Shown here in pieces: positions 30,501-44,938 of a stretch of DNA of 64,000 nt. Origin of the DNA: Anolis sagrei (taxonomy: Eukaryota; Chordata; Lepidosauria; Squamata; Anolidae); assembly GCF_037176765.1 (NCBI RefSeq), contig NC_090023.1, positions 202,462,506 through 202,526,505 on the forward strand, read 5' to 3'. The notes beneath the pieces are model-generated. The model ran no database searches and was not told where the DNA came from. It saw only the letters and a program-made list of their open reading frames with translations. Within the stretch, counting starts at the first letter, position 1. Each line of letters starts with the position of its first letter. Both the position numbers and the translations under genes were made by a program.

Positions 30501-33500
30501 AAATGTAGTAGAGCCAATGATAAGATATTATAGAAACTGAAGTCCAAAACATTGGTACAGCCAAAGTTTCTGTGCTCTTGTCTTTGGTATTCTGAGAGGA
30601 ACAAGAAGAGCAAGAGGAAGGGCTGCCATTTTCAGATGCAGAATCATAATTACCAAAGGAAAATAATAATATTCAGTTAGTATTTTGCAACAAATGTCTG
30701 AAGTGCTGGAGCAGTTCTGATGAAAGCATTGGTTCTGTATGTTGATTTTCTGTTTTAAATGCTTCCCTAATGCTGTGTTTTGAGTTTTTCCTGTTTAAAA
30801 CAATAATAATGTAGCCCTGGTGCAGGTAGATTACATGAGTGATTTAGGATTTATATCTTCAAAACATAAGGTTGAAGATTAGCTACTACAAAAGAGAAGT
30901 GTATATAAAGAGGTAACTTTACTGTGTTTTTTTGTTGCTTATTTTGATTACAGGAGAAAATTGACAATTCCAGAATACTTTTATTGAACAAAGGAGAAAA
31001 GGCTACAGAGTCCTTACAGGACAAAAAGGTATTTGACATTTTTCTTACAGAGATAACAATATTCACATGTTTCTGTGTCACAGTGTTATTTACTTGTTAC
31101 ACATCCTTCATTTTTTCCAAAACCTGTTTAGCTGTGTTGACACTGAACTGGCTAGTCCACATCAAACTTGAACCTAGGTCTCCATAAGCAAAGTCCAATT
31201 CTAATTCTTTTCAAGAAGTCCATGCATAATATCTAGATGTCGGACACCCGGGATGAATATTCAGGAATAGAGCCAGCAGTATGGCCCTACTCTTGTTTCA
31301 ACCCTTGACTACCTTCTACACAACTAACACATCAACTGTATGGATGTGCTTCTATGCATTGACCCTGTCTTATGCAGATGTGTTAGTTCTATTAGTTTGT
31401 GGGAAACACCAAGTGATCCATGGGAGTACAGCATTGGCATGAATTTGGGATGTCAAAATCTCGCAGCCATAATTTGAATCATGGAAATACATTGAAGATT
31501 GCATGAAACAAATGTACCTTCTGCTTCTCATGAAAAAATGTCATAGATCCATTCACTAGGCTTGTGCGTTTCAGCTGAACCTCAGCTGAACCTCAATCCA
31601 TTTCTGCTGGCCAGATTCTGGTATCCGGTTCTGAAATATCGCAAAATGCTCTTAAAGTAATGAAAGAGTAACATTGAAAACGTGCTCTTTACACATCGAA
31701 AAGTAATATTGTTTCTATTTGTTATGTTACATTTGAATTGTGTCATCCCTTGTTAAAAACAGTATGCTAGAAGTAATGACTTTATTTGTGAGTCCTGATC
31801 TAGATGTAGATATAGTTGTTTGTTGGCTGTGGTTGCAAAAATGTTTAGAAATAGTTCTGGGAAACTTAAATTAAGGACATTCTGAAATATTTCTAAAATC
31901 CTTATTTCCAATTGCTTAGGTAAAAGAAGCTTGGCAACTAAGTCTGGTAAGTTTTCATAAAATATTTAAGAATTTTTAAACTTATATTTTCCCCTATCTT
32001 TTAAACATGTTTTTCTAATCCTTTGTGTCTGCTTTTCTTTCCGAAGTCCTCTGTACACTCTGGCAGTGGTGATACTATTCCTGCTGTATTTAGGCCACCA
32101 GGTCAGTATCCACTTTTGCTGTAAACCTCTGTATAACTAAATTTATGGTTTGTTATGTGGATAATAACCATACTGTTCAGTGTGTGAATCATAGCATTGG
32201 GACTCATGCTGGTGGCTATTCGAACACCTTTATTACCAGCAACATGTAACCTGCAAGAACTGTTGCATGATCCTTGAATGTGAAGGTCATGTATCCTTCT
32301 TGCATTATTTTCTTTAATGCCCACACACCAGCCTCCCTTTCTAAGGCCCATTGTAATGTACGTAAATATTTTATGTTAATATTTACAAAAAAATCAGTGA
32401 AACAGTGAGTCCACATAAAGCGAACCACGAAGTAGCATGGGAACACTGCACTGTTATTGCTTACTTTATACTTTTCTGAAAGCCTAGTAATTTTTGAAGT
32501 ATTGAAGTTAACAATGCAGTCAAGCACCCCTTATTCTGAAATTCAGCCTTGTCTATAATATTGCTTTTAGGTTGTGTGTATAAGATGAATATGAAGCATA
32601 AGTGAATTTAGTGTTTAGACCTGGCTTCCACCTCCAACATATCTCATTCCATATGTATATACAAATACAGGTGTTCCAAAATCTGAAAAAATTGAAATCC
32701 AAACATTTTGGTCCAGGGATACTTACCCTGTACTTGCTTTGCAGCTTCCTTTGTAAAAGGAGCTGTTTAAAAGATTGAATCGAAGGGCTTTTTTTGCATT
32801 GGGTTGCTATGAGTTTTCTGGGCTGTGTTGACAGAAGCACTCTCTCCTGACGTTTTGCCAACATCTATGGCAGGCTTCCTCAGAGGGGTCTGTTGGAAAC
32901 TAGGCAAGTGAGGTTTATATATCTGTGGAATGTCCAGGATGGAAGAAAGAACTCTTGTCTGCTTGAGGCAAATGCGAATGTTGCAATTTGTCACCTTGAT
33001 TAACATTTAATGGCCTGCGGTTTCAAGGCTTGGCTGGTTGCTGCCTGGGGGAATCCTTTGTTGGGAGGTGTCAGCTGACCCTAATTCATTCTTGTCTGGA
33101 ATTCCCCTGCTTCTTGAGTCTTGCTCTTTATTTACTGTTCTGATTTTAGATTTTTAAAAAATACTTTTAGCCAGATTTTGTTCATTTTCATTGTTCCCTC
33201 TTTTCTGCTGAAATTGTCCACATGCTTGTGGATTTCAATGGCTTCTCTCTTTTTTGCATTGTTTATCCACATGAGGAATTAATTTCTAAACTGACTCAAA
33301 TTTCGGATGATCTAAAGAAATGCCTCTTTTTTGTGTAAGATAATTCCAGAAATGGAATTCTTTGAAAGTAGGGAGTCATCCTATAAATGGCAATACACAA
33401 ATAGATAATGTAAATCTTTTTGATTCATGATTTACTCTATGTGATGCCTAGTATTTTGAACTCTCCTGAAACGGCAATACTTGAGTTTTGTTTTGTTACA

Positions 33501-36500
33501 TTTGTTGTTTTGGAGAGAAACACTCGAATTAATCAACATATTTTGCACTACACAGTCAAGCTCAACATTTACTCAGCTCGTAAAATACACCCATCTTCAT
33601 GTATTTGGTTCTGTCTGGCTTTGATGTTGGACTGTATGCTGTTTGGATTTGCTCCTGGTGGCTAAACTTTATTTGTGTTTGTGAAATACAGAGCCAACAT
33701 AACTTAAAACCAAATCCACATAGGCATACCTTTCATGCTGGCTCCTTCTTCAGTTACCTGGCATAACCTTTGCTTCCTTTTAGTGCAAACCACTTTACCA
33801 CAGGTCTCCTTTGAGAACAGTTGTCCTTAGAGCTGTAGTTTCCAATTAGTTTTCTTGCTAGGGTCACCCTGCCCTTTGAGCCGAATTATGCACTTCAATT
33901 TCATCAACCTCAGCTTGAGAAACAAAATCAAATATTGATCTGTAGTTTTTAAGTATGTTATGTTTGTTGTTTTTTTCTGCAAAAAGTAATAAAAATCATT
34001 TATATTAGAAACAAAATCAGGATTTATTCTTTGTTGGAGTTCCTGGTGTTCATTTTGTGCTTGTTACTGTTGATCCCCCAAGAACAATTTATTTTATTGC
34101 ATTCATAAACATGGCTTTCTCCTTCTCTCTCCCCCTCTCTTTAAAGCTTTCCTGCCCATTACTGCTCCACTGGTGAGTATTGATGGAAGTTTCCAGAGGG
34201 TTTGTAGGCAATTAAATTGCTAGTGATTTTTTGCTATGTTGTAGAAACTACAGTTTCAGTAGGTGGCACATTAAAGGCAAACTCCCCCTGAATAAATTGT
34301 TTTAAGAAAATCCAGTGGTGGGTTCACTTTAAAGCAGATATTCCCAAACCTTTTTAGCCGTGGAGCCCCAATAAATATTAATATATAATATATGATATTA
34401 TATATAATGTATATATATCAGGCATAGACACCCCAGTGGTAGCTGGATGGAAAATGTTTGTGTAAACCAGTGTTTCTCAACCTGTGGATCGGGACCCCTG
34501 GAAGGGTCACGAGGGGGTGTAGAGGGGTCACCAAAGCCCATCAGAAAACACAGGCTTTTCTATTAGTCATGGGAGTTTTGTTTGGCCCAATTCTATTATT
34601 GGTGGGGTTCAGAATGCTCTCTTATTATAGGTTAACTATAAATCCCAGCAACTACAACACCCAAGTGACAAAATCAATCCCCCCTTCCACCCCCACCAGT
34701 ATTCAAATTTGGGCATATCGGGTATTTGTGTCAAATTTGGTCCAGTAAATTAAAATACATCCTACATATCGGATATTTACATTACAATTCATAACAGTAG
34801 CAAAAATTACAGTTATGAAGTAGCAGCTAAGGTAATTTTATGGTTGGGGGTCACCACAACATGAGGAACTGCATTAAGGGGTCGCAGCATTAGGAAGGTT
34901 GAGAAATACTGGTGTAAACTAATTCACACAGTGCAAAAAAAGAAAAAGAAAGAAAGAAAGAACAATACAATATTTAAAATAAAAATTAAGGCTGAACAGG
35001 GTACATTTTTATTTATTTGTTTGTTTGTTTGTTTCATATACTTGTACCCCCCCCCTTCTCACTCTGAGTCTGAGGGGGGACTTAGAGTGGCCTTATAGGA
35101 AACACCATTCAGTGCCATCATAATGATAAGAACAATCAACAAATTCATTAAAACAAAACATTAAACAGTTGTTAAAACACACCAGTTAAATCTGGGTCCG
35201 GGTCAATTCATTGTCACTTCGAAATTGCTTCTTCTTCATATAAGCCGCTGTTCAGTGGTCAAATGCAAGGTCCCACAGCCAAGTCTTGAGTTTCCTTCTA
35301 AAGGATAGGAGGGAGGTGGCCAGTCTGATGTCTTTGGGGAGGGAATTGCACAGATGGGGAGCCACTGTTGAGAAGGCCCTGTCTCTCGTTTGTGACGGCG
35401 GTGGGATCGAGAGCAGGGCCTCTCCAGATTATCTTAAACTTCGTGATGATTTGTAGTATAGGGTTGCAGCCGGTGTTGGACAGGATTAGACTCCCCCTGA
35501 AGACACAGGTTTGCAGTTTGGGAGTTCTCCTGGATTCATCAGGTTTCAGCAGTGACCAGCGGAGCTTTTGCATAATTAAAACTTGTGTGCCAGTTGCATA
35601 CATACCTTGGAAAGTCAGATTTGGTCACCGTAGTCCACACTCTGGTTACATCCCATATAGATTACTGCAACATGCTCTATGTGGGGTTGCCTTTGCAGAC
35701 TGTTTGGAAGTTCCAATTGGCCCAACAGGTGGCAGCCAGACTGTTCACCGAAGCGGGGTACAGAGAGCATACAGCCAGCTCCACTGGTTGTCAGACTGTT
35801 ACCAAGCTCAATTCAAAGTGCCCGCTTTAGCCTATTGAGCCCTAAATGGTTTTGGCCCAGCTTACCTGTCTGAACATATCCCTCTCTATGTTCCATCTGA
35901 AGATTAGGAAGAACTTCCTGACTGTGAGAGCTGTTCAGCAGTGGAACTCTCTGCCCCGTAGTGTGGTGAAGGCTCTTTGGAGGCTTCTTCTTTGAAGCTT
36001 TTAAGCAGAGGCTGGATGGCCATCTCTCAGGGGTGCCTTGAATGCGATTTTCCTGCTTCTTGGCAGGGGGTTGGACTGGGTGGCCCACGAGGTCTCTTCC
36101 AACTCTATGATTCTATCTCTGGGATTAAGATCGTCTGGGGAGGCCCTGCTCTTGGTCCCACCTTTCTCGCAGGTGTGACTGGTGGGGGCGAGAGACAGGG
36201 CCTTTTAAGTGGTGGCTCCTTCGCTATGGAATTCCCTCCCCAATAAAATTAGACCAGTGCTCTCCTGCTTGGCCTTCAGAAAATAAGTAAAAACCTGGCT
36301 GTTGGAGTAAGCCTTTGAGCAGTAAGCAATACAAGGAATGATCAGGATTATGTGCAATAGATATTGATATTTGGAATGGCCCTGGACAAGGATTGTTGAA
36401 TTGTGTGATTTTAACATATTAATATGCTTTAAACGCCACGTTTAATGTTTAAATGTAGTTGCATTTTTTATTATTCAGTTGATAGTTGTGTGTTATTATT

Positions 36501-36765
36501 GTTTTATGCTAAGTTTTTATGTATGTGAGGCATGGAATTTTGCCATATATATGTTGGAAACCCCCCTTCCTGGGTGAGAAAAGCGGTATACAAATGAAGT
36601 AAATAAAAAAAATGAATAACAATTTTAACCAACTTAAACTTAACAGTATTTCAGTGGAAGATCCCCAGTGCCATCCAGTCCAACCCCTTTCTGCCCTGCA
36701 GAAAAGGCACAATAAAAACACCTCCAACAGATGGCCATCCAGCCTTTGTGATGATAATAATGATG

Positions 36766-36804
<39 letters not shown>

Positions 36805-39800
36805 GCAGAAACCCCAGGTGCCATCCAGTCCAACCCCCTTCTGCCATGCAGGAAAAACACAATCAAAGCACCCCCTGAGAAGTGGAGTAAGCAAAGAATG
36901 TGTGTAGGGGGGTCCTGTGCAGTGAAAAAAAGAGTCCGGGCAGCGAGGGAATTTGGGGAAAAAGGTCTGGCCGGCAAGGAAAAGAGTCGGCAGCGGGGGA
37001 GGATGCTGCAGTTGCGGTTGTTGTTGTTTCTGACCGCTCAAAACTGCATTTCTCAGGAGGAAAGAGGTGGTGGCAGGAAGCAGCATGGTGCCGCTGAGCC
37101 CCTCATTGTCACCCATGGAGGACTCTGCAGAGCACAGTTTGAGAACCCCTGCCTTAGAGGATTGCCATAAGTTGGAAATGACTTGAAGGCAGACAACACA
37201 TACCATAATCAGAGGGCAGATAGCTGCACAACAAAATCTATCTGCTCTCTTCCAGTGAGAAAAAAGGCTCACTGAACCCAGATGGGAGACCCCAAGACAG
37301 GATTTCATGTAGTCTTTGGAGACAAAAAAGATTGTGGCACAACAAAACATAAGATTATCATCTCCATTGTCTTGAATGGTTGATATTGACGTGTAGTTTT
37401 CTAAAAACACCTGGACCCTCTTTCATCATGAAATTCTTCTTCCTAGGTCATTGCTACTTCATTACTACACAGAGGAAATACCCAAACATTTATTTCACAG
37501 GTAACAAAAAGCCTTTTTTGTTTTGACATATCGCTATGTTGTTAATTAATGAATTTACTAAATGTGTGTTTGTGTAATGTCTTCTTTTTCAGTACCTTTT
37601 CCATTCGTACATTGGTGGGTTCACCTTGGCAAATGGGAATTATTCTGAAACAGAAGCAAGCGAGAATGCTCCTGAAAAGGTTGAAGAACGTGTTATTTTT
37701 AAAGTACAGGAAGGCACAAGTTGTCTCTGCCTTGGGATGGATGGATGAATATGTTCTTATTTGTTGTGATTTTTTGCTTTTAGACGTTTCTCTTCAAGCA
37801 GACGCTTATCAGCGTTGGAGCCATCACATATTCTGCCTGCGTGGGAGTATGTATTTCTCAGTTTTTCTTTGAATATACGGTACCACCTCTGTATCTGCGG
37901 GGAATGCATTTTGGACTTATTATGGAAATGGCAAACCATGGATAATAGTGAACAAGTTCTGCTGGGCTCATTCTGGAAGACCTATACAATTTTTGGAACA
38001 GTTTCCTGTGAATTTTCTAGGTCCTCCAGGCTCTAGAAGTTACTCTGTAGTAACTTCTAGTGGAAATATACCATAGAATTGGCTGGAGGTGCAATAAAAT
38101 TCTTAGAGAAGCAATATTTTGTCAGATGTGAGTAGGAGAAACCATGGGTACCAGTCCCACAAGACAAAAGGTCATACTGCATCCTTTAACATACCTTTGG
38201 CTTTGGCAGTCTAGGCATTGTTTGGCTTTTACCCTGACATATCTTAAGCATACCAGGTTGGAGAACCCTGTCTTGAGAATATCTGTGGAATGGAGAAAGA
38301 AATAGCTTGTTTCTGAAAACATGCAAAAGGGCCTCTATGCCTGCTTTGGTATTGAGTGAGACCTTCAATATTCTCTCCACTTTCTTTTGTGCTGCATTAC
38401 TTCTTGATCAGAAGTCTAGAAGGTAGGAATGGGAAAGCTGCAAATCCATCATAGGATGACAAACTTTTTTTCATACTTGTTCCTTCAGGGATAATCAGTA
38501 GAGGTCCACAAGCCCAAAGTCACATTTTTTTCCTCTTTCTTTCTCACCTACATGAACACTCTTTCTACCTCCTCACCCAGAGCCCCCGGTGGCGCAGTGG
38601 GTTAAACCCGTATGCCGGCAGGACTGAAGACTGATAGGTCGCAGGTTCGAATCCGGGGAGAGCGCGGATTAGCTCCCTCTGTCAGCTCCAGTTCTTCATG
38701 CAGGGACATGAGCAAAGCCTCCCACAAGGATGGTAAAACATCAAAAAACATCCGGGCGTCCCCTGGGCAACATCCTTGCAGACGGCCAATTCTCTCACAC
38801 CAGAAGTGACTTGCAGTTTCTCAAGTTGCTCCTGACATGACAAAAAAAAAAAAAAAAAACCTCCTCACCCAAGTCATCACTGAAGAAGGAGATACTTATT
38901 ATTACCGAGATCTGATCATTTACAGAGAACTTTTGAAATGAGATTGGAGTCTTCAGATTGCCCATCTTGATACACACAGTATTTCAGGTGTTGAACCTAA
39001 CATGCAAAGTAGAAAATGTTAATTTTCAACCTCTTTTGAAGGAAAACGAGATATACAGCCATACCTCCATGTTCTCTGGGGTTAGAGGTGCAGGACCTCT
39101 GTGGAAATGGGAAAACCACATTTAAAAAAAGAATATCTTGTTTTAATCTGAGATGACAGTTCTCTAGAAATCTAGGCTCTCCAGCACAACTCTTAAGCTA
39201 AATTTCCATGGGACATTTACCATACAATCACACTGGAGGATCTAGAGATTCCCAGAGAAGCATTATTTCCAGGATTCACTGGATCAGTGGTGTCCAGACT
39301 TTGATCCTCCAGGTATTTTGGACTTAAGCTCCCAGAATCCTTGAGATGTGGACAATCTGCCCAAAACTTCTGGGGAGCTGGAGTCCCAAACACCTGGAGG
39401 ACCAAAGTTTGGACACCACTGATCTAGGTCCTTTACCATAACTGAAGTCAACTTCCAGCAGAAGTTGACCATAGAGTTGCACAAGAGGACCTACATATTT
39501 TAGAGGGAACATTTTATTTGTGTCTGTGAATAATCAAATCTGTAAAAGTCAGACCTGCCAATGTGAAAAGCCAATTTTATAAATATGTGAAGTACAGTCA
39601 GAAGACCACTTTATCAGTTGTCTGTAAGAATTGGTGGGAAAGCATGGCTTGTCATGGGTTTTCAACTTCAGTTCAATAGCTATGGATTTGTAAACAAAAA
39701 TAAGTAACCTTGGCTTGGATATAGAAGTATATTGAGTTCTATTTGGGTATAATTCAATGGTACATGATGCCTGAGGTTGTATTCAGCAATTCTGCCTGTC

Positions 39801-42800
39801 ACTGTTGTGTGCTGGTTCCATCGCCTATCTTTCTGTTTCCAGTGGGAATGTCAGAAGTGGGTATTTTTAATGTGTTTACCCAAACACACTTTGGATCCTT
39901 CTTCAGATCTTATAGCTCAATGTATGATGATTGGTGGTGGAATTGACCCTTATAGGATACAGATGGTGAGGTAGAGAGAAAGGCTACTTTCTCTCCACAA
40001 ATACAAATGTCCTAAAACTAGAAAACAGTTTAGTTGTAGTTAGTCCTCCGTGAAATCAGTGAGACTTACGTCCTGGCTTAATTGTCCCTTTGATTTTCAG
40101 TAGTACAATCATTCAGTTAACTTGCAGTATGTTTAGTAATATATTAGAAATATGGAGCAAATACAGGAGAAAGTTATTAGCAGATGGTTCAACAATAATC
40201 CCAATTATAATGAAAAGGAAATTTCATTTTTTTTAATATAATGGATAAAAATTAAAGGGGAAAAACTTAAGATAAAATAGGGGATTGGATAAAGGTTGGA
40301 ATGAAGAAGGAAGTGGTTATGGAAGAATTTAGAGAAATAAAATTGACATGGTTCCGTTGCTTACAATTACATCAATGGTTCAAAAATTGGGTAAAAAATA
40401 ATAAAAATGGAAGTAAGCTTAACCAATTCTTAAAAATAATACAAAATGGAAGGGATATAGAGGAACACAACATTTGAAACAAATAACTAGTAAAGTGTAT
40501 AAGATAATAATTGAAATAAACAAAGGAAAAATAAAGAATAACACCCTCAAGAAGATCTGGGAAGAAGATTTAGGGATGAAAATAAATGAAATGGAGTGGG
40601 CACAATTATGGGGACAAAGACATTTGAAAAATCTAACAGTACAGGTTAAAGAAAATTACTATAAGTTAATATGAAAATGATATCTAACATCAATAAGAAT
40701 AGCAAATATAAATAAAGAATCAGGAACATATATACATATGTGGTGGCATTGAAAATATGTAATTAATTTTCGGGAAAAGTATTTCGAGAGATAGAGGATA
40801 TAATGAACATTAAAATAGAAATGAGTCATATTATAGCTTTGTTATCATTATATAATAATAAACAGCTGAAAAAAGAGGATAAAGATGCAATAACCAACTT
40901 ATTAACAATAGCAAGACTGCCTATAGCAAGGAATTGGAAAAGGGAAATAAATATACAAATAGAAGAGTGGTATAAGGAAGTATGAAAATTGGCAATAAAT
41001 GATAAGCTGACATGTAAATTAAAAGTTACAAGAGGGATGTGGAAACAAAGTGATTTTGATGATGTATGGAGAAAATTTATTGGAAAATGATTCAAAAAGA
41101 AAGATGGAAAGTTACCTCCACAAAAGAAAATGAAATTTTGGACAGATGAGTATATAAAAGGAGTGGCTGGAGGGGAGGGACGATACATGGTGGTGAGGGA
41201 TAGCAAATATGTATAAACGTAAAAATAACAGTAGATGCCAAAAGTTAATGTATTGTAAATTGTATTGAATATTACATGTCTGCTGTAAAACAAATGTAAA
41301 AAAAATTCTGCAGTGAGAACCCAACTCTCAGAATTCTGGTCTTTATGTTTCTTCATCATATTCTTGCTTTCTTTATGACATTTTCTTTTGTGGTGTTCTG
41401 TTTTATGAGTGGCGTGAAAAACTACATGCTTGTTTAACACATCCTGTTCTTCTAGACTCTTCCTCACTACTTAATGCTGCGCTATAAACCACAGAACCCT
41501 TCTATACAATTTCTCTTCAGGAATGCGATACCTGGTCCACTTACAGGTGAGTGGGTGAGAAGCACATAGCGGGTAGAAGATTGCTCTTTTGACTCCTTTA
41601 TGATAAGGCGTAGGAAGCTTGGGGGGCGCAAGGGGTTTTTAGAGGGGTCGCCAAAGACCATCAGAAAACATTTATCTTAGGAACCCCTTTGGCAGAGAAG
41701 GCTGAAGATCTCTCCATCTGTCCTTTTCTTCCTTTTTGGAAGCAGATGGCAAATCCTCCCACCAAGAGCTCTCCTCCACTGTGATTGGCCGGCCTCTCAG
41801 CCAAGGGGAGGGCTGTTTCTGAGACTCCAAGTGGGAAGGGGAGAGCAAGCATGCCCAGCACATGGCATGTGTGGGCGAGGGAAAGCGTGCGAGATTGGAG
41901 GGAGGCTTGCGTCAACGAGTCCCTTCAAGGCATGGGGATTGTGTGTGGGAAGTTTGGCCCAATTCGATCATTGGTGGGATTCAGAATGTTCTTTGATTGT
42001 AGGTGAACTACAATTCTCAAATGAGAAAATCATTCTGCTTCCAACACCATTAGTATTCAAATTTGGGCGTATTGGATATTTCTGGCAAATTTGGTCCAGT
42101 AAATGAAAATACATCCTGCATATAATATATTTACATTACGATTCATAACAGTAGCAAAATTACAGTTGTGAAGTAGCAATGAAAATATTTTTATGGTTGA
42201 AGGTCACCATAACATAAGGTACTGAATTAAGCGGTCGTGGCATTAGAAAGGTTGAGAACCACTTCGTTAGTGGTTTTCCTCAGTTATGCTCCTTTAATTC
42301 CAGCCAGGATAATTGCTCCTCAGCATGTAAAGTTTTAGCTTCTTTTCCCTCTGTGCATTTTATGTTTTTGTCAAAATAGCAAAATATCCTAAACCTCTTA
42401 GGATGATTTAGCAGTGTATTCCAGAAATCTTCTGAGGGAGCTGTGTCACAGGGGGAAAATAAATCAACGAAAAATGTGGCCTGTTTACTATGAAGTCTGT
42501 ACAGGTTTGAGAATTGGACACTGACTCTGGAATCCAGGTTTTAAATACCTTCTTGTCTATGAAACCCACTGGATGGCCTTGGATAAATCAAACTTTCCCA
42601 GACTAAGAGGAGGCAGTGGCAAACCACTTCCAAACAAATCTTGCCAAGGAAACTCTGTGATAGTTTCAGCTTAGGGTTGCCTTAGGTTGGAAACAACTCG
42701 AAGCAACACAACAACAACGTTTCCAATAGCAAAAGATTCCCATACATTTTACTGTGTTAAGATTCAGTCTGGGGCTTGGTGATTGATAGACCTTTTCCAT

Positions 42801-44897
42801 GCTTCCTGTGAGCTGTTGCAAACATAACTGTATCAGTTGTGCTGCCTATGATTTGGAATTCAGGACTGCTTTCTGGGCTCCTATCACCTAGAAATGCCTC
42901 CTTTGCTAGCACCAGTATTTTAGCAAAATTTCCACCTTCCTCTTTCTGTGTGAATCACGAAATTGAATTCTTTGCTTTCTCTGCAGTATTTGGGCTCAGT
43001 TCTAGTTGTTAAAAAACAACTGAAAACCTACTTATGCTCACTAGCATATGGAGAGGAGGGGGTTAGATAACAAGAGATTACTACCGGGCCCCAGTTGAGA
43101 ACTATTCCATATTTGGACTTTCCTAGTCCACGCCTCTTCACACCAGAAGTGACTTGGATTTTCTCAAGTTGCTCCTGACATGAAAAAAAAGTCCACGCCA
43201 GCCCAATGACCATCGTTTGACTACCCAACCAACCCACACTGTTTTGTGAACTCTAGTTGGCTGTTGTAAATGAATGTGGATGTTTGGAATTTATGTTATT
43301 ATATAATTTTGAGTAGTTTAATTTATTGATGTTAGGTTATTTATTTATTTATTTCTATTTGGTTACTATTTGTTTTAGTAACCAAAATTGTTGAATAACA
43401 TGCAATGGGTAATGTCCTGCATTCAGGGACATAGTGCAATGCTCCATATCCAGAGCTCTGCTTCTCTCTCTTTCCACCCCAGATTGAAAGTCCTGAGAGC
43501 TCATACTACTATTATTCAATGGCTTTATCCAGCCATTTTGGATCAAGAATACTCAATGCTTCCCTGAGTAACAAATCTTTCTTTCCCTTTCATTACAGCA
43601 ATTCTATGTGCATTTAATGTAACTGTAATCAGGTCCATGGAGTTTGAGGATGGGATTAAGGTAATGGATAGCAAAGGCAGAGTCATCGGCGTGTCCCAGA
43701 AAGCAGGAGAAAAGGTCAGCGGAGGAATTCATTTCTTGACTCTATGCAACAATCCATTCTAACTCATGTTGTCTATCCTGAATGACATCATCAGCCAACC
43801 ATCAAATTTTTAGTTCTGTTTCAGTCACTTTTTGGGATGGAAGGATAATCTTAGGGTACATTTACAGTGTGAAGCTATGACGCCACTTTAACTACCATGA
43901 CTTTATGCTGTGGTATCCTGGATTTGTAGTTTGGTGAGGGGCGGCTTTTTTTGGCAGCTCACATGATTTCATAGCATTGAACCATGGCAGTTGAAGAGGT
44001 GTGAAACTGCATTAATTCTACAGTGTAGATGCACCTTTGGTCTGCCACCCACATATCCAGAATTCTCCTTCTTTTCTGTCTTATGAACTGCCCTTTATGA
44101 CTTTGGTGTCAAGAAGTGCACTTATCTGGTTCTTCCTTTTCTTCTTTCTGTCAACACCTCCTTGGGACACTTTCTCAACCTCTCCCCACCATTCCTTTTG
44201 CACATGACTTCCCATTTTCTCTGAATTTCTATTCATTTGCCCTGGCAGGACAGCTTCCTTTGAAAAAGGGAAGCCTGCTCAAAGAGAATAATTTCCCCCC
44301 ATTTTGTGGTAAAATATCTCAAATTCCACAGCAACATCGTGGTTTTGGTTGCTTTCTCTGTATCGGATCATGTGGGTGTTTGCTAACGAGACAGGATTTG
44401 GAGATCACTTCCCATCTGTTCCAGTTGATGGTCCTTTACACCACATGCATCCAGATGGACCATAGCATGGGATGGTGGGAGCTTACCTTCAAAATTAGTA
44501 AGGACACTCCCCTGTTCCAGTAAAGAGCTACCTGTGCATGCATTTATGAAATGCCATCCATATAATGGAAACACAGATGATAAAGTCCTCCACATTCTGC
44601 TTAGAGATCAAAAGTTACTTTTTTAGATTCTCAGATTGTGACAGTTGTAGTCCAGAAATCAACTTTTCAAGCTCTAGTGTATCTCTCATAGTGAAGAACA
44701 CTAAAGACTGTCTGTAAAAAAAGACTATAGGACAAGATATAGATCTAAATATACTATATATACTTGAGTATAAGCCAAGCTTTTTGGCTCTTTTTTTAGG
44801 CTGAAGAAGTTCTCCTTGGCTTATAGTTGAGTTAAGGTTATTTCTTATTTTCCTCTGTTGTTATTATTATTTTTATTACATTTATTATTTTACTCTG

Positions 44898-44938
<41 letters not shown>

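Noticed and set aside
36509-37410. Frames with long Ile, Tyr, Asn or Leu runs, including a 256-residue one
   Set aside because: Run through an (ATA)n microsatellite and CR1 pieces; low-complexity translation.
38580-38700. tRNA gene (A/B-box-like sequence with GGTTCGAATCC)
   Set aside because: It is the tRNA-derived head of a SINE with A-tail and target duplication; no cloverleaf end. The same applies to the other SINE heads.
40474-40985. Short frames KQITSKVYKI... and NIKIEMSHII... as host exons
   Set aside because: They match the C-terminus of the intact L1 ORF2 and belong to a truncated L1 copy.
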